A program made the position numbers and the translations under genes. The notes below the pieces were generated by a model, which did no database searches, was not told where the DNA came from, and saw only the letters and a list, made by a program, of their open reading frames with translations. From Aliiroseovarius pelagivivens (GTDB lineage: Bacteria > Pseudomonadota > Alphaproteobacteria > Rhodobacterales > Rhodobacteraceae), in contig NZ_OMOI01000001.1 of NCBI RefSeq assembly GCF_900302485.1, positions 806,001 through 870,000 of the forward strand: 64,000 nt of DNA. Reading direction: 5' to 3'. Positions 1-8,967 of the stretch are shown here, piece by piece; position 1 is the stretch's first letter; the number at the start of each line of letters is the position of its first letter.

Positions 1-641
1 AACCCGCTGGCCGCTGGCGTCAGGGCGCGCAGCTCGCCCCCTACGGCAACGAGGACCAGCCCCGATACGGTCAGCACCGCGAAACCCGCCACGCCAAGCT
101 GTGCGCCAGATAGGGTCGAAGGGCTGGCGCGGGTTGCAAGATCACGCCCGGCGAAACCGAGCATTCCCAGCACAGCGAATACTGACAGTGGATCGAATGC
201 ATCCAAGCCGGGCCGCAAGATCATCAAGACCCCGATGAACCCCACGAGAATTGCCAGCCAACGTCGCAGTCCGACGCGTTCCTTGAATACGATCACAGCG
301 CCCAAAGCCACGACCAGTGGCGTGGCCTGCAAAATGGCCGAGGCGCTGGACAGAGGAGTCAGTGCAATGGCCAGCGCATAGAATAAACGGCCCGCGATCT
401 CGGACAGGGACCGCCAAATCAAAACGGGCGAGCGCAGATCTGGGTGAAAAACCTGTGCGTCTTGCGCGCGCGCCAACGCCCCGAACACAACCAGCCCACC
501 CAAGCCAAACAGTGCAACTGCTTGACCGATTGGGATGTCGCGCGCTGCGGCCTTCAATGCCATGTCCTCAAGCGCGAATGCTCCCATAGCAAAGACCATG
601 AAAACTGCGCCTCGATGATTTTCGCTTAGAGCTGACAGCAC
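1..641 (-). CDS. EamA/DMT-family permease, 3' end beyond window
   Basis: Inner-membrane drug/metabolite transporter of the EamA (DMT) family; substrate unknown. The first 213 codons are present and the gene continues past position 1. The translation is hydrophobic with alternating membrane segments, and contains the typical end-of-first-EamA-repeat pattern: TPLSSASAILQATPLVVALGA, then a basic loop, then a segment like LAILVGFIGVLMILRPG. I chose a GTG start at 641 because AAAGGA lies 8 nt upstream; an internal ATG at 599 is the alternative. A terminator at 707-738 separates it from tkt upstream, so it is probably transcribed on its own. Confidence 0.8.
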   Translation of the reverse strand, partial: MLSALSENHRGAVFMVFAMGAFALEDMALKAAARDIPIGQAVALFGLGGLVVFGALARAQDAQVFHPDLRSPVLIWRSLSEIAGRLFYALAIALTPLSSASAILQATPLVVALGAVIVFKERVGLRRWLAILVGFIGVLMILRPGLDAFDPLSVFAVLGMLGFAGRDLATRASPSTLSGAQLGVAGFAVLTVSGLVLVAVGGELRALTPAASG

Positions 642-706
642 GTTGGCATCCTTTGACAAAACAGGCGCAGACTGTCCGATCCGGGGCGGGTTTGAAAGGC
701 ATAAAG

Positions 707-738
707 AAAACGCCCCACCAATCGGGCGGGGCGTTTTT
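707..738 (-). terminator. Rho-independent terminator of tkt
   Basis: Ten-base-pair inverted repeat AAAACGCCCC / GGGGCGTTTT (707-716 with 728-737), about 60 nt after the tkt stop. T-runs flank both sides, so it could work in either direction. Confidence 0.8.
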
Positions 739-797
739 GATGATGCTGACCAAAAATCTAAGCAGACTTCAGGTCTAAATCTTTTAGCTGGCTGGGT

Positions 798-2822
798 TTA
801 AGCCAGAAGCTCTTTGGCTTTGGTCACCACGTTGGCGGTTGTGATGCCGAACTTCTCGAACAACACACCGGCCGGAGCCGAGGCACCAAATCCGGTCATG
901 CCGACAAAGGCTTGCTTGTTTTCTCGGCCACGTTCGCCCAGCAGCAAGCGATCCCAGCCGCCATCGCGTACAGCAGCTTCGACGCCAACGCGCACGGCAC
1001 CTGCGGGCAGAACCTTGCGGCGATAGGCTTCGTCTTGCTCGGCAAACAGCTCCATACAGGGCATCGAGACAACGCGGGTACCGATTCCTTGGGCTTCCAG
1101 CTCAGCGCGCGCTTCCATTGCCAGCGACACTTCCGAACCGGTAGCAATCAGGATCACCTGACGCTTGCCAACCTCGGCATCGGCCAGCACGTACCCACCC
1201 TGAGCGGTAAGGTTCTTCTGCTTGTAGTCGGTGCGCAGGGTCGGCAGGTTTTGGCGTGTCAGAACCAAGGTCGACGGCGTCTCTTTCGTGGTCAGCGCGA
1301 TCTCCCATGCTTCGGCAGTTTCCACCGTGTCGGCAGGACGGAACGTATAGCTGTTCGGGGTCGCGCGGCAGATCGCCAGATGCTCGACCGGCTGGTGGGT
1401 CGGGCCGTCTTCGCCAACACCGATCGAGTCGTGGGTCATTACGAACACGGTCGGGATCCGCATCAGAGATGCCAGACGCATCGACGGGCGCGCATAGTCG
1501 GTAAAGCAGAAGAATGTGCCGCCATAGGGGCGCATGCCACCGTGCAGGGTCATACCGTTCATCGCAGCAGCCATGCCGTGCTCGCGGATACCCCAATAGA
1601 TATAACGACCACCACGGTTGTCGGTGTCAAAGACGCCCAGATCACCGGTCTTGGTGTTGTTCGATCCGGTCAGGTCGGCCGAGCCGCCAACGGTTTCCGG
1701 CATCACCGGATTGATCACAGCCAGCGCCATCTCCGAGGACTTGCGAGTTGCAACTGAGGGCTTGTTTTCTGCAACGTCCTTTTTCAGCTTGCGCACAACC
1801 GAGGCCAGCTTCTTCGGGGCGTCCAAAGCATAGGCGCGCTTGAACTCGGCCTGCTTGCGGTCCGAAATCGATGTGAAGCGTTCATCCCAGTCAGCATGCG
1901 CAGCTGCACCACGGGCACCCATGGCTTCCCATTGTGCTTTCACGTCGGCGGGGACTTCGAAGGCACCTTGCGGTGCGCCGTAGACTTCTTTTGCGGCAGC
2001 AAGTTGTTCGGCATCGGTCAACGCGCCATGGCCCTTCGATGTGTCCTGTGCGGCGTGGCCCAAAGCGATATGCGTTTTGCAGGCAATCATCGACGGTTTG
2101 TTGGTCGATTTGGCCTTGGTGATGGCCGCGTCGATCTGCGCGGGATCATGGCCGTCGATTTCCTGCACGTGCCAGCCAGACGCCTTGAAGCGCTGAACCT
2201 GATCGGTGCGGTCCGACAGCGATACCTTGCCATCAATGGTGATGTCGTTGTTGTCCCACAGGACGACCAGCTTTGACAGCTCGTGACGACCTGCAATACC
2301 GATGGCTTCCTGGCTGAGGCCTTCCATCAGGCAACCATCGCCTGCGATGACATAGGTGAAGTGATCAACGATCTTCTTGCCGAAACGGGCGCGCTGGATT
2401 TCTTCTGCCATCGCGAAGCCAACTGCGTTGGCAATACCCTGACCCAAGGGGCCGGTGGTGGTTTCAACGCCGGAAACGTGGCCGTATTCCGGGTGACCTG
2501 CGGTAATCGCCCCCCATTGACGGAAGTTTTTGATCTGGTCCAGCGTGACGTCTTTGTAGCCCGTCAGATAGAGCAGCGAATAGATCAGCATAGACCCGTG
2601 ACCTGCGGACAGGATGAACCGGTCGCGGTCTTCCCAGCGCGGTGCGGTGGGGTCAAACTTCAGGTGGTTTTCAAACAGCACCGTTGCCACATCGGCCATG
2701 CCCATCGGCATGCCAGAGTGGCCGGAATTGGCGGCGGCAACGGCATCCAGCGTCAAGGCGCGGATGGCGGCGGCTTTTTTCCAGTGGTCAGGGTGGGCTT
2801 TGGCAAGTGCAGCGATATCCAA
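798..2822 (-). CDS. tkt: Transketolase
   Basis: Thiamine-diphosphate enzyme of the cytosolic pentose phosphate pathway, moving two-carbon ketol units between sugar phosphates. The N-terminal ThDP domain shows the family pattern around residues 30-50 ([11 protein letters not shown]), [13 protein letters not shown], and the metal/ThDP motif GDGCLMEG near residue 158. The pyrimidine-binding domain has [10 protein letters not shown] and [20 protein letters not shown] chose a TTG start at 2822, giving 674 aa, because AAAGGA sits 8 nt upstream and family members begin with DIAALA...HPDHW. The reading frame stays open upstream to 2888, but that extension does not look like transketolase. Divergent from the coiled-coil/zapA pair; rpiA of the same pathway lies at 44.8 kb. 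Confidence 0.95.
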   Translation of the reverse strand: MDIAALAKAHPDHWKKAAAIRALTLDAVAAANSGHSGMPMGMADVATVLFENHLKFDPTAPRWEDRDRFILSAGHGSMLIYSLLYLTGYKDVTLDQIKNFRQWGAITAGHPEYGHVSGVETTTGPLGQGIANAVGFAMAEEIQRARFGKKIVDHFTYVIAGDGCLMEGLSQEAIGIAGRHELSKLVVLWDNNDITIDGKVSLSDRTDQVQRFKASGWHVQEIDGHDPAQIDAAITKAKSTNKPSMIACKTHIALGHAAQDTSKGHGALTDAEQLAAAKEVYGAPQGAFEVPADVKAQWEAMGARGAAAHADWDERFTSISDRKQAEFKRAYALDAPKKLASVVRKLKKDVAENKPSVATRKSSEMALAVINPVMPETVGGSADLTGSNNTKTGDLGVFDTDNRGGRYIYWGIREHGMAAAMNGMTLHGGMRPYGGTFFCFTDYARPSMRLASLMRIPTVFVMTHDSIGVGEDGPTHQPVEHLAICRATPNSYTFRPADTVETAEAWEIALTTKETPSTLVLTRQNLPTLRTDYKQKNLTAQGGYVLADAEVGKRQVILIATGSEVSLAMEARAELEAQGIGTRVVSMPCMELFAEQDEAYRRKVLPAGAVRVGVEAAVRDGGWDRLLLGERGRENKQAFVGMTGFGASAPAGVLFEKFGITTANVVTKAKELLA

Positions 2823-3083
2823 GGTCCGAGTCCTTTGGCTAAGTAAAGATTGGCCCCTGATAGCAGTCCTGCCGCTTGGGTCAAGCAAAGCAAGGCTTTG
2901 CAGGGTGTAGGAGGGCGCAAGTATCTGTAATCATACGGCACTGCGTGTCGCTGGAGGCCGATTAAGGGGGCTGCGCCGCATATGGCAACGAATCGCGTTT
3001 GAGGCTGCGATACGTCCACAGGGCGTTGAGTGTTCTGCATCCTTGTGACAAGATCAGGCCAAGAGGATTAAACAGGGCACATT

Positions 3084-3587
3084 ATGAGTGATATTTCCGA
3101 ACTAGAGACCCGCATAACCACGGCGCTGGAACGGATCAATGCAGGACTGGACAAGTGGGCCGATCGGCCTGCGGCCGTTACCGATGAAGTCGACCAACTG
3201 ACCCGTCAGCTTGAAGACGAACGCACGGCCAACGCGCAGCTGAGCGAGCGGCTCTCTGCGTTGAAAACCCAGATCACTGACAAGGTCGCAACTGTCGAAG
3301 TTGAGGTTGCTCGATTGCATGATCAACTGGCCCAGTCAGAAGCCACTGCCGATACACTGCGCAAATCCAATCAAGAGCTGCGAAGCGCGAATGATGCCTT
3401 GCGTCAGGCGGCAAATTCCGGAGTTGTCGAAGCTGAGCTGATAAATGATGCCATGGTTGCAGAACTTTCGGCGTTAAAGGCCACGCAACAGGCCGATCGC
3501 GCTGAGCTTGAAGTTGTGTTGACCGAACTGGCTGCAATGACTGCTGCACAGACCACCAACGTGAGCGAGGAGGATACGCATGCCTAA
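3084..3587 (+). CDS. Coiled-coil protein encoded with ZapA
   Basis: 167-residue protein of unknown function, soluble and without signal peptide. Almost the whole length (about residues 20-155) is heptad-like, rich in Glu, Gln, Ala and Leu, and predicted coiled coil. It overlaps the zapA start by 8 nt, so the two are probably translationally coupled and may act together at the division site. The link to division is an inference from position only. I see no enzymatic motif. Confidence 0.75.
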   Translation: MSDISELETRITTALERINAGLDKWADRPAAVTDEVDQLTRQLEDERTANAQLSERLSALKTQITDKVATVEVEVARLHDQLAQSEATADTLRKSNQELRSANDALRQAANSGVVEAELINDAMVAELSALKATQQADRAELEVVLTELAAMTAAQTTNVSEEDTHA

Positions 3588-3969
3588 CGTCACAATCACG
3601 ATCGGAAGTCGCAGTTTCGAGGTGGCCTGCCAGGAAGGCGAAGAACATTTCCTGAAATCAGCTGCCGCGATGCTGGATACGGAAGCCGCCGTACTGGTCA
3701 GCCAGATCTCGAACCTGACCGAAAGCCGATTGCTTTTAATGTCGGGACTGATGCTGGCGGACAAGACCGCTGGAATGGAAGACAAGGTCAAACTGACCGA
3801 GCGCCGCGTGGCCGAATTGGAGCGCGAACTTGAGGCGCTGAAAAACGCAGAACCTCAAAAGGTTGAAGTACCGGTTGTGCCCGCTGCAGTCACCGATACT
3901 CTGGCCGAAATCGCTGCCCGGACCGAAGCGATGGCCGCTTCTGTCGAAGAGCGGCTCACATCCGGCTGA
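3580..3969 (+). CDS. zapA: Cell division protein ZapA
   Basis: Small FtsZ-ring-associated protein that promotes FtsZ protofilament bundling in the cytoplasm. The N-terminus (PNVTITIGSRSFEVACQEGEE) is the ZapA globular-domain pattern, followed by AAAMLDTEA and a helical segment, then a C-terminal coiled coil with a Glu/Lys-rich stretch to residue 129. Length fits alphaproteobacterial ZapA. Start overlaps the upstream coiled-coil gene; a bidirectional terminator follows at 3994. Confidence 0.88.
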   Translation: MPNVTITIGSRSFEVACQEGEEHFLKSAAAMLDTEAAVLVSQISNLTESRLLLMSGLMLADKTAGMEDKVKLTERRVAELERELEALKNAEPQKVEVPVVPAAVTDTLAEIAARTEAMAASVEERLTSG

Positions 3970-3993
3970 CCTTGGTCGCTATATCCAAACTAG

Positions 3994-4025
3994 AAAGGCG
4001 CGCCGAACAATCGACGCGCCTTTTT
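3994..4025 (+). terminator. Bidirectional terminator between zapA and grxD
   Basis: AAAGGCGCG (3994-4002) pairs with CGCGCCTTT (4015-4023), followed by a run of T. It serves zapA on the plus strand. It also lies downstream of the minus-strand grxD, with the dispersed repeat between them. Confidence 0.8.
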
Positions 4026-4078
4026 CTTGTCTCAAATATCCCGGGGTGAGCCCGACAAGGGCGAGGGGCTGTGCCCCT
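4022..4078 (-). repeat. Dispersed structured repeat, copy A
   Basis: Read on the minus strand it starts 12 nt after the grxD stop: a hairpin AGGGGC..GCCCCT, a second small hairpin GCCC-loop-GGGC, then the tail TCACCCCGGGATATTT and CAAGAAAA. The same architecture occurs at 27290-27349 with different bases in the second hairpin arms but an almost identical tail. The distal end overlaps the T-run of the zapA terminator. Confidence 0.6.
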
Positions 4079-4090
4079 ATCCCCAGACCG

Positions 4091-4453
4091 TTAAGCGTTC
4101 GCTTCGCGGATTTTGTCGGCAGCGTCTTTGTCAAAGGTCACGCCGTTGTCAGCAAATAGTGTGTCCAGTTCGCCCGACAGGGTCATCTCGGTCACGATAT
4201 CACAGCCGCCCACGAACTCGCCCTTGACGTAAAGCTGCGGGATGGTCGGCCAGTCGGAATATTCCTTGATGCCCGTGCGGATTTCTTCATCCGCCAGCAC
4301 ATTCACATCGGCATAATCCACGCCCATGTAGTTCAGAACGCCAGCCACGCGGGACGAGAACCCGCATTGCGGCATCTCTTTCGTGCCCTTCATATAAAGC
4401 ACCACGTCATTGGCTTTGACGGTTTCGTCGATGCGTGTTTTTGCGTCGGTCAT
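4091..4453 (-). CDS. grxD: Monothiol glutaredoxin, Grx4 family
   Basis: Cytosolic CGFS-type glutaredoxin that carries [2Fe-2S] clusters and partners with BolA proteins. The 120-residue protein shows the diagnostic QCGFSS active site with a single cysteine near residue 30, the WPTIPQLYV cis-Pro segment and GGCDIVTEM glutathione-binding motif. It is the last gene of a minus-strand run purL, Cys-rich protein, bolA, grxD; adjacency to bolA supports a shared Fe-S role. AAGGA precedes the ATG. Confidence 0.95.
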   Translation of the reverse strand: MTDAKTRIDETVKANDVVLYMKGTKEMPQCGFSSRVAGVLNYMGVDYADVNVLADEEIRTGIKEYSDWPTIPQLYVKGEFVGGCDIVTEMTLSGELDTLFADNGVTFDKDAADKIREANA

Positions 4454-4525
4454 GTCATTTTCCTTACGCGCCGTGGCGCATTCGTTGATCGGTTGTATCG
4501 TGCCGCCCGTTGAGCGGAGGAGTGA

Positions 4526-4762
4526 TTATTCAGGCACCTTGGTCGTCAGCGCCAGTGCGTGCAGCTCTCCGCTGTCAATCTGTTCGCGCACGGTGGCGTT
4601 TACGGCGCGTTGCTGCTGTACGCGGTTCATGTCGCGAAAGCTTTCATCCACGACCTCGGCCGCCCAGTGGTTCCCGTCGCCAGCAAGATCGGTGATGGTG
4701 ATCTGGGCGTTGGGGAAACCTGCGCGGATCAGGTCTTCGATTTTGGATGCTTCCATGGACAT
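4526..4762 (-). CDS. BolA family protein
   Basis: BolA-like protein of 78 residues, in the size class of BolA/IbaG partners of CGFS glutaredoxins. It shows a type-II KH-like pattern: IEDLIRAGFPNAQITITDLAGDGNHW, then AEVVDESFRDMNRVQQQRAVNA, ending GELHALALTTKVPE. The conserved His of HALAL is a probable cluster ligand. I chose the ATG at 4762, with AAAGG 8-9 nt upstream, over an upstream extension to 4819 that has no BolA-like residues. Followed by grxD after about 70 nt. Confidence 0.92.
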   Translation of the reverse strand: MSMEASKIEDLIRAGFPNAQITITDLAGDGNHWAAEVVDESFRDMNRVQQQRAVNATVREQIDSGELHALALTTKVPE

Positions 4763-4822
4763 TGGCGAAACCTTTTTGTCTGTTTTGTTTAACTTATGTG
4801 TGGGGCAGGGCAGCCGCAAGGG

Positions 4823-5362
4823 TTAGCGGCGCATTGCGGCATCACGAAAACTGGTCAGGACTGCGCGGGCGTCGGACAGAATGCCTGCTTCTTCGGCTTG
4901 GGCCAGCGTTTCGTCTGTCCAAGTGGGCTCGGGCAGAAGGCGGTCCAGCATGGCTTGCCGGGCGGCCTCTTGCGAGACTGACAGGGGTAGACGCGCGGCC
5001 AGATGCAGCAGCTCCGCCATGTCACAAATGGCGCGCATCCGACGATAGGCCTCGGACACGGCTTCCAGCGTTTCGCGGTCTTTGCGCCAGCGTTTGCGCG
5101 GGAAGATCTGTTGGGTCACGTATTGTCCCGCGCCTTTGCAATCGAATTTGGCACAGCCCGGAAAGCCCTGATCCGTCAAGGTCTCGTGGATGCGACACAG
5201 ATTGTCCCGGCCAAGGTGACGACACGGCGCAAGGGCGCGCTTGTCAAAGGCAAAATCATCGCCCGCGTCGAAGCCCGGAGACACACAGCACAGCCCCATG
5301 CAGGTCGCGCAATCGGCGACCAGTGTCGAGGGATCCTGCGCCAGCGGCACCGGACCTGTCAT
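4823..5362 (-). CDS. Cys-rich protein of unknown function
   Basis: 179-residue protein I cannot assign to a characterised function. The N-terminal 75 residues contain eight cysteines: C18, C21, C25, C26, C47, C56, C70 and C75, in the arrangement CxxCxxxCC...C...C...C....C. This resembles YkgJ-type zinc or Fe-S binding clusters. The C-terminal half is helical and lacks Cys. The ATG directly follows the purL stop (TAA ATG), and bolA and grxD follow, so a metal or cluster-related role is possible but inferred only from context. Confidence 0.75.
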   Translation of the reverse strand: MTGPVPLAQDPSTLVADCATCMGLCCVSPGFDAGDDFAFDKRALAPCRHLGRDNLCRIHETLTDQGFPGCAKFDCKGAGQYVTQQIFPRKRWRKDRETLEAVSEAYRRMRAICDMAELLHLAARLPLSVSQEAARQAMLDRLLPEPTWTDETLAQAEEAGILSDARAVLTSFRDAAMRR

Positions 5363-7522
5363 TTACGAATGCGCCTGATCGAAACCGGTGCGGAAGATCT
5401 GCGCCAGTTCTGCAAGAGACGCTTCCGAGCCACCCATCTTCACGCTGTCACCGGTGAAACGGCCAACTGTGGTGATCGGAACGCCAGTGCGGCCAGCTTC
5501 GATCATAAGCGCTTCGGCCTGATCGAAGTTACAGGCCACCAGATAGCGTGCCTGATCTTCACCGAACAGCGTCGGGGTGTCCGAGGCGTCCAGCTGAACA
5601 CCAACTTCACCGGCCTCGGCCATCTCAAAAGCCGCAAGTGCCAGACCGCCATCCGACAGGTCTGAACACGCTTTGATCAGTTCACGGTTGGCGCGGATGA
5701 ATTCGCCGTTGCGTTTTTCAGCGTCCAGATCCACATGCGGAGCGTCGCCGTCTTCGCGGTTGAAGACCTCGGCCAGCAGTGCGGATTGACCCAAATGGCC
5801 TTGGGTCTCGCCCACGACCATCGCGACGTGTCCGTCACGGGCCACGCCGTCGATCATGTCGTCCAAGCTGTCCAGCAGGCCCACGGCTCCGATGGTCGGT
5901 GTCGGCAGGATCCCCTGACCGTCAGTCTCGTTGTAAAGCGAGACGTTGCCCGAAACGATCGGCACGTCCAAAGCGGCTACGGCTTCACCGATGCCTTTGA
6001 TGGCGCCGACGAACTGGCCCATGATTTCGGGCTTTTCGGGGTTGCCGAAGTTCAAGTTGTCAGTAGTTGCCAGCGGTTTTGCACCCACGGCGGTGAGGTT
6101 GCGATAAGCTTCGGCCACGGCTTGACGTCCACCTTCCAGCGGGTTCGCTTTCACGTAGCGCGGCGTCACGTCCGAGGTGAAGGCCACGGCTTTATCGGTG
6201 CCATGCACGCGCACAATGCCTGCACCCAGACCGGGTGCGCGCACGGTGTCTGCCATAACCATGTGGTCATATTGTTCATAGACCCACTGCTTTGCAGCGT
6301 GGTTTGCAGAACCGATCAGAGCCTTCAGGCCGTCAATCGGATCGATTTCCGGTACGTCGGCCAGTTCTTCGGCTGCCGGGGTTTCGACCCACGGGCGGTC
6401 ATATTCCGGTGCGCGGCCCGACAGGGGCGACAGCGGCAGATCGGCTTTTACCTCGCCATGGTGCATGATCAGGAAGCGGTCTTCGGCAAGGGTTTCACCC
6501 ACGATGGCAAAGTCGAGGTCCCACTTGTCGAACACGGCGCGGGCTTCGGCCTCTTTTTCCGGCTTCAGAACCATGAGCATCCGCTCTTGGCTTTCGGACA
6601 GCATCATCTCGTAGGCTGTCATGTCGTCTTCGCGCTGCGGCACATCTTCAAGGTTCAGCTTGACGCCCAGACCACCTTTGTCGCCCATTTCGACCGCCGA
6701 ACAGGTCAGGCCAGCGGCCCCCATATCCTGGATCGAGATTACGGCGCCGGTCTGCATCAGCTCTAGCGTGGCTTCCATCAAGCGTTTTTCGGTGAAGGGG
6801 TCGCCAACCTGAACGGTGGGGCGCTTGTCTTCGATCGTGTCGTCGAACTCGGCCGAGGCCATGGTCGCGCCGCCAACACCGTCGCGGCCGGTTTTCGCGC
6901 CCAGATATACAACTGGCATACCGACACCCGACGCAGCCGAATAGAAAATCTTGTCTGCGTCTGCCAGACCTGCTGCAAAGGCGTTTACAAGGCAGTTGCC
7001 GTTATAGGCCGGGTGGAAGCGTACTTCGCCGCCCACATTGGGAACCCCGAAACAGTTGCCGTAACCACCGATGCCTTCGACCACGCCGTTGACCAGCTGT
7101 TTGGTTTTGGGGTGATCAATCTCGCCGAAGGACAGGGCGTTCATCGCGGCAATCGGGCGGGCGCCCATGGTGAAGACGTCGCGCAGAATGCCGCCCACGC
7201 CAGTCGCAGCACCTTGATAGGGCTCGATGTAGGACGGGTGGTTGTGGCTTTCCATCTTGAACACGATGGCCTGACCGTCGCCAATATCTACGATGCCTGC
7301 GTTTTCACCCGGACCACAGATAACCTGCGGGCCTTCGGTCGGTAGCGTGCGTAGCCATTTTTTCGAGGACTTGTACGAGCAGTGCTCGTTCCACATAGCC
7401 GAGAAGATGCCCAGTTCGGTGAAGCTTGGTTCACGTTCTATGATTTCGAGGATCAGCTCGTACTCATCAGGTTTCAGGCCGTGTGCTTCAATCAGATCGG
7501 TGGTGATTTTCGGCTCGCTCAT
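5363..7522 (-). CDS. purL: Phosphoribosylformylglycinamidine synthase subunit PurL
   Basis: Cytosolic ATP-dependent FGAM synthetase of de novo purine synthesis, the small (about 720-residue) PurL type that works with separate PurQ and PurS, neither of which is in the window. Recognisable segments are the N-terminal [26 protein letters not shown], then [34 protein letters not shown] and, in the second half, [16 protein letters not shown] and [13 protein letters not shown] chose the ATG at 7522 (719 aa), preceded by AAGGGG; the frame is open upstream to 7795 but that extension is low complexity and includes the candidate small RNA region. Confidence 0.96.
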   Translation of the reverse strand: MSEPKITTDLIEAHGLKPDEYELILEIIEREPSFTELGIFSAMWNEHCSYKSSKKWLRTLPTEGPQVICGPGENAGIVDIGDGQAIVFKMESHNHPSYIEPYQGAATGVGGILRDVFTMGARPIAAMNALSFGEIDHPKTKQLVNGVVEGIGGYGNCFGVPNVGGEVRFHPAYNGNCLVNAFAAGLADADKIFYSAASGVGMPVVYLGAKTGRDGVGGATMASAEFDDTIEDKRPTVQVGDPFTEKRLMEATLELMQTGAVISIQDMGAAGLTCSAVEMGDKGGLGVKLNLEDVPQREDDMTAYEMMLSESQERMLMVLKPEKEAEARAVFDKWDLDFAIVGETLAEDRFLIMHHGEVKADLPLSPLSGRAPEYDRPWVETPAAEELADVPEIDPIDGLKALIGSANHAAKQWVYEQYDHMVMADTVRAPGLGAGIVRVHGTDKAVAFTSDVTPRYVKANPLEGGRQAVAEAYRNLTAVGAKPLATTDNLNFGNPEKPEIMGQFVGAIKGIGEAVAALDVPIVSGNVSLYNETDGQGILPTPTIGAVGLLDSLDDMIDGVARDGHVAMVVGETQGHLGQSALLAEVFNREDGDAPHVDLDAEKRNGEFIRANRELIKACSDLSDGGLALAAFEMAEAGEVGVQLDASDTPTLFGEDQARYLVACNFDQAEALMIEAGRTGVPITTVGRFTGDSVKMGGSEASLAELAQIFRTGFDQAHS

Positions 7523-7665
7523 GCTCGGTCCCCTTCGGCGTTGCAGCGACATCGACTCGCATACGTGGCGAATACCCATGTCTGTTGCTGCGCCTTTTAG
7601 GGGAAGGGTGAGCTTTGGGGAAGGGTCTGCCTGCCTTGTTTTGCAGGAACATTGGGCGTTCAGGC

Positions 7666-7745
7666 AAAAAAAAGGCCGGGCAGAGCCCGGCCAAGTCCAA
7701 CAGGGAGGTAAAAACCGACTAGAGCGATGCTCAACCATCGGCTTT
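7666..7745 (-). ncRNA. Candidate CcsR/cuckoo-like trans-acting small RNA
   Basis: Read on the minus strand: a 5-bp hairpin CGATG/CATCG (7725-7740), then a weakly closed AGUC/GACU element exposing UACCUCCCUG, then a terminator hairpin GGCCGGGC/GCCCGGCC (7674-7692) ending in eight U. Predicted length is about 80 nt. CCUCCC in a loop is the anti-Shine-Dalgarno feature of alphaproteobacterial CcsR/cuckoo RNAs. Unlike those, only one of the two hairpins carries the motif and no DUF1127 gene is adjacent. Transcription itself is inferred. Confidence 0.5.
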
Positions 7746-7751
7746 GAACCT

Positions 7752-7780
7752 GATTTAGGGGGGGGAATGAGTCGCATCAA
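7752..7780 (-). promoter_or_regulatory. Putative promoter of candidate small RNA
   Basis: On the minus strand TTGATG (7780-7775), preceded by CC, then a 17-nt spacer and TAAATC (7757-7752). The CTTGATG -35 resembles RpoH-type -35 elements of Rhodobacter. The -10 match is weak. It places +1 near 7745, just before the first RNA hairpin. Confidence 0.35.
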
Positions 7781-7788
7781 GGTAAAAT

Positions 7789-7801
7789 GCTGCATTGCAG
7801 C
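7789..7801. promoter_or_regulatory. 13-bp palindrome with CTGC-N3-GCAG core
   Basis: GCTGCATTGCAGC is palindromic except for its central base. Its core CTGC-N3-GCAG equals the motif described for the PHA regulator PhaR in Paracoccus. It lies 9 bp upstream of the putative small RNA promoter. No PHA or phasin gene is nearby, so the assignment is tentative. Confidence 0.35.
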
Positions 7802-7989
7802 TATGCATTTTCCGCATGTCTAAAGCGTGTTTTGCGCCTATCTGACGGCATTCTGAGCAGCTCGCCTTGGGATAGTCTAATGATTATATAAACTTAACGT
7901 GGTAAAAGTCCTGCCGGAAAGGGTACTTTCCGTTGGGTCATGCTGGCCCGAGTGTTGCTTGAACGCATCACTGATTGCGAATGTATTTA

Positions 7990-8883
7990 TCAGCTTGCCA
8001 TGCTGCGGCGCTGCGCAGCCAATTCCGACGTGACGAAGTCTCGGAACGCTTCGATCCGTTTCGAGGCGCGCAATTCCTCGGGATAGGCCAGATAAACAGG
8101 GATGTCTTTGCTTTCGACTTCCGGCAGGACGCGCGTCAATTGGGGGAAGTCTTGCGTGATGTAGTCTGGCAGGACACCGATTCCCAGATCGCTCAGGACT
8201 GATTGCAGGACGCCGAAATAGTTGTTCACCGTCAGAAGAGACCCGACATCATAGGTCAACAACTCGCGTACCAATGCAGCCCCTGCGCTGACTTGTGCCG
8301 CCGAAGTGTTTTGGCAGATCAAGCGAAACTTCGACAGATCCTCAAGTGTTTCGGGCGTGCCGTTGGCCTCTAAATAGCTGGGGGTCGCGTAAAGGCGCAT
8401 GTGCACATCCATCAACCGCTTGCGGATCAGGTCCGCCTGGCTGGGCTCTTTCATGCGAATGGCCACGTCGGCCTCGCGCATTGGCAGGTCCAAAACGCGC
8501 TCTTCCAGCATCAAGTCAATGCGCAGATCGGGATAGCTTTCGTAAAGCTTCGGCAGGCGCGGGGCCAACCACATCGATCCAAATGCGGTCGTCGTCGTGA
8601 CGCGGAGTTCACCGAACACTTCCTCTTTACTGTCCCGAATGCGGGCGACTGCAGCTTCAAGGCGGTGGTTCATGGCTTTGGTGGCGTCAAACAGCAGCTC
8701 ACCCTGTTCGGTAAGAATCAGTCCTCGCGCATGACGGTGAAACAGAGTGGCATTCAGCCCTTCCTCAAGTGCGCGGATCTGGCGCGACACAGCGGATTGG
8801 GACAGGTGGAGCGCGTCGCCAGCATGAGTGAGTGACCCTGCATCTGCCACGGCGTGAAATATTCTGAGTTTATCCCAGTCCAT
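7990..8883 (-). CDS. LysR-family transcriptional regulator
   Basis: 297-residue cytosolic DNA-binding regulator. The N-terminal winged helix-turn-helix spans about residues 1-60 (LRIFHAVADAGSLTHAGDALHLSQSAVSRQIRALEE), followed by the linker helix and a substrate-binding-like effector domain from about residue 90 (FGELRVTTTTAFGSMWLAPRLP). Divergent from the indolepyruvate oxidoreductase gene, separated by 167 bases, so control of that gene is possible. However, the perfect palindrome at 8985-9001 is not a typical LysR T-N11-A site. The effector is unknown. Confidence 0.9.
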   Translation of the reverse strand: MDWDKLRIFHAVADAGSLTHAGDALHLSQSAVSRQIRALEEGLNATLFHRHARGLILTEQGELLFDATKAMNHRLEAAVARIRDSKEEVFGELRVTTTTAFGSMWLAPRLPKLYESYPDLRIDLMLEERVLDLPMREADVAIRMKEPSQADLIRKRLMDVHMRLYATPSYLEANGTPETLEDLSKFRLICQNTSAAQVSAGAALVRELLTYDVGSLLTVNNYFGVLQSVLSDLGIGVLPDYITQDFPQLTRVLPEVESKDIPVYLAYPEELRASKRIEAFRDFVTSELAAQRRSMAS

Positions 8884-8967
8884 GACGTACGAACCAATCC
8901 CTGTTAGCGTGTAATCTGTTCACACTGTTACCATCAGAATCGTGATGAAAGCTAGAACGGATTGTGA

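Larger units (their letters stand above)
7523..7989. other. Gene-free region between purL and LysR gene
   Basis: 467 bases without a convincing protein gene. It contains a candidate small RNA on the minus strand (7666-7745) with its own promoter and terminator, a 13-bp palindrome at 7789-7801, and a perfect 7-bp inverted repeat CGGAAAG/CTTTCCG at 7915-7932 downstream of the LysR gene that may be a weak transcript end. The minus-strand frame in continuity with purL has no recognisable protein similarity. Confidence 0.6.

Noticed and set aside
3970..4090. 6S RNA gene after zapA
   Set aside because: zapA-linked 6S RNA occurs in other bacteria, but this gap holds only a terminator and a dispersed repeat, too short for the 6S rod.
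5735..6766. Plus-strand ORF of 343 codons
   Set aside because: Antisense to purL; composition bias only.
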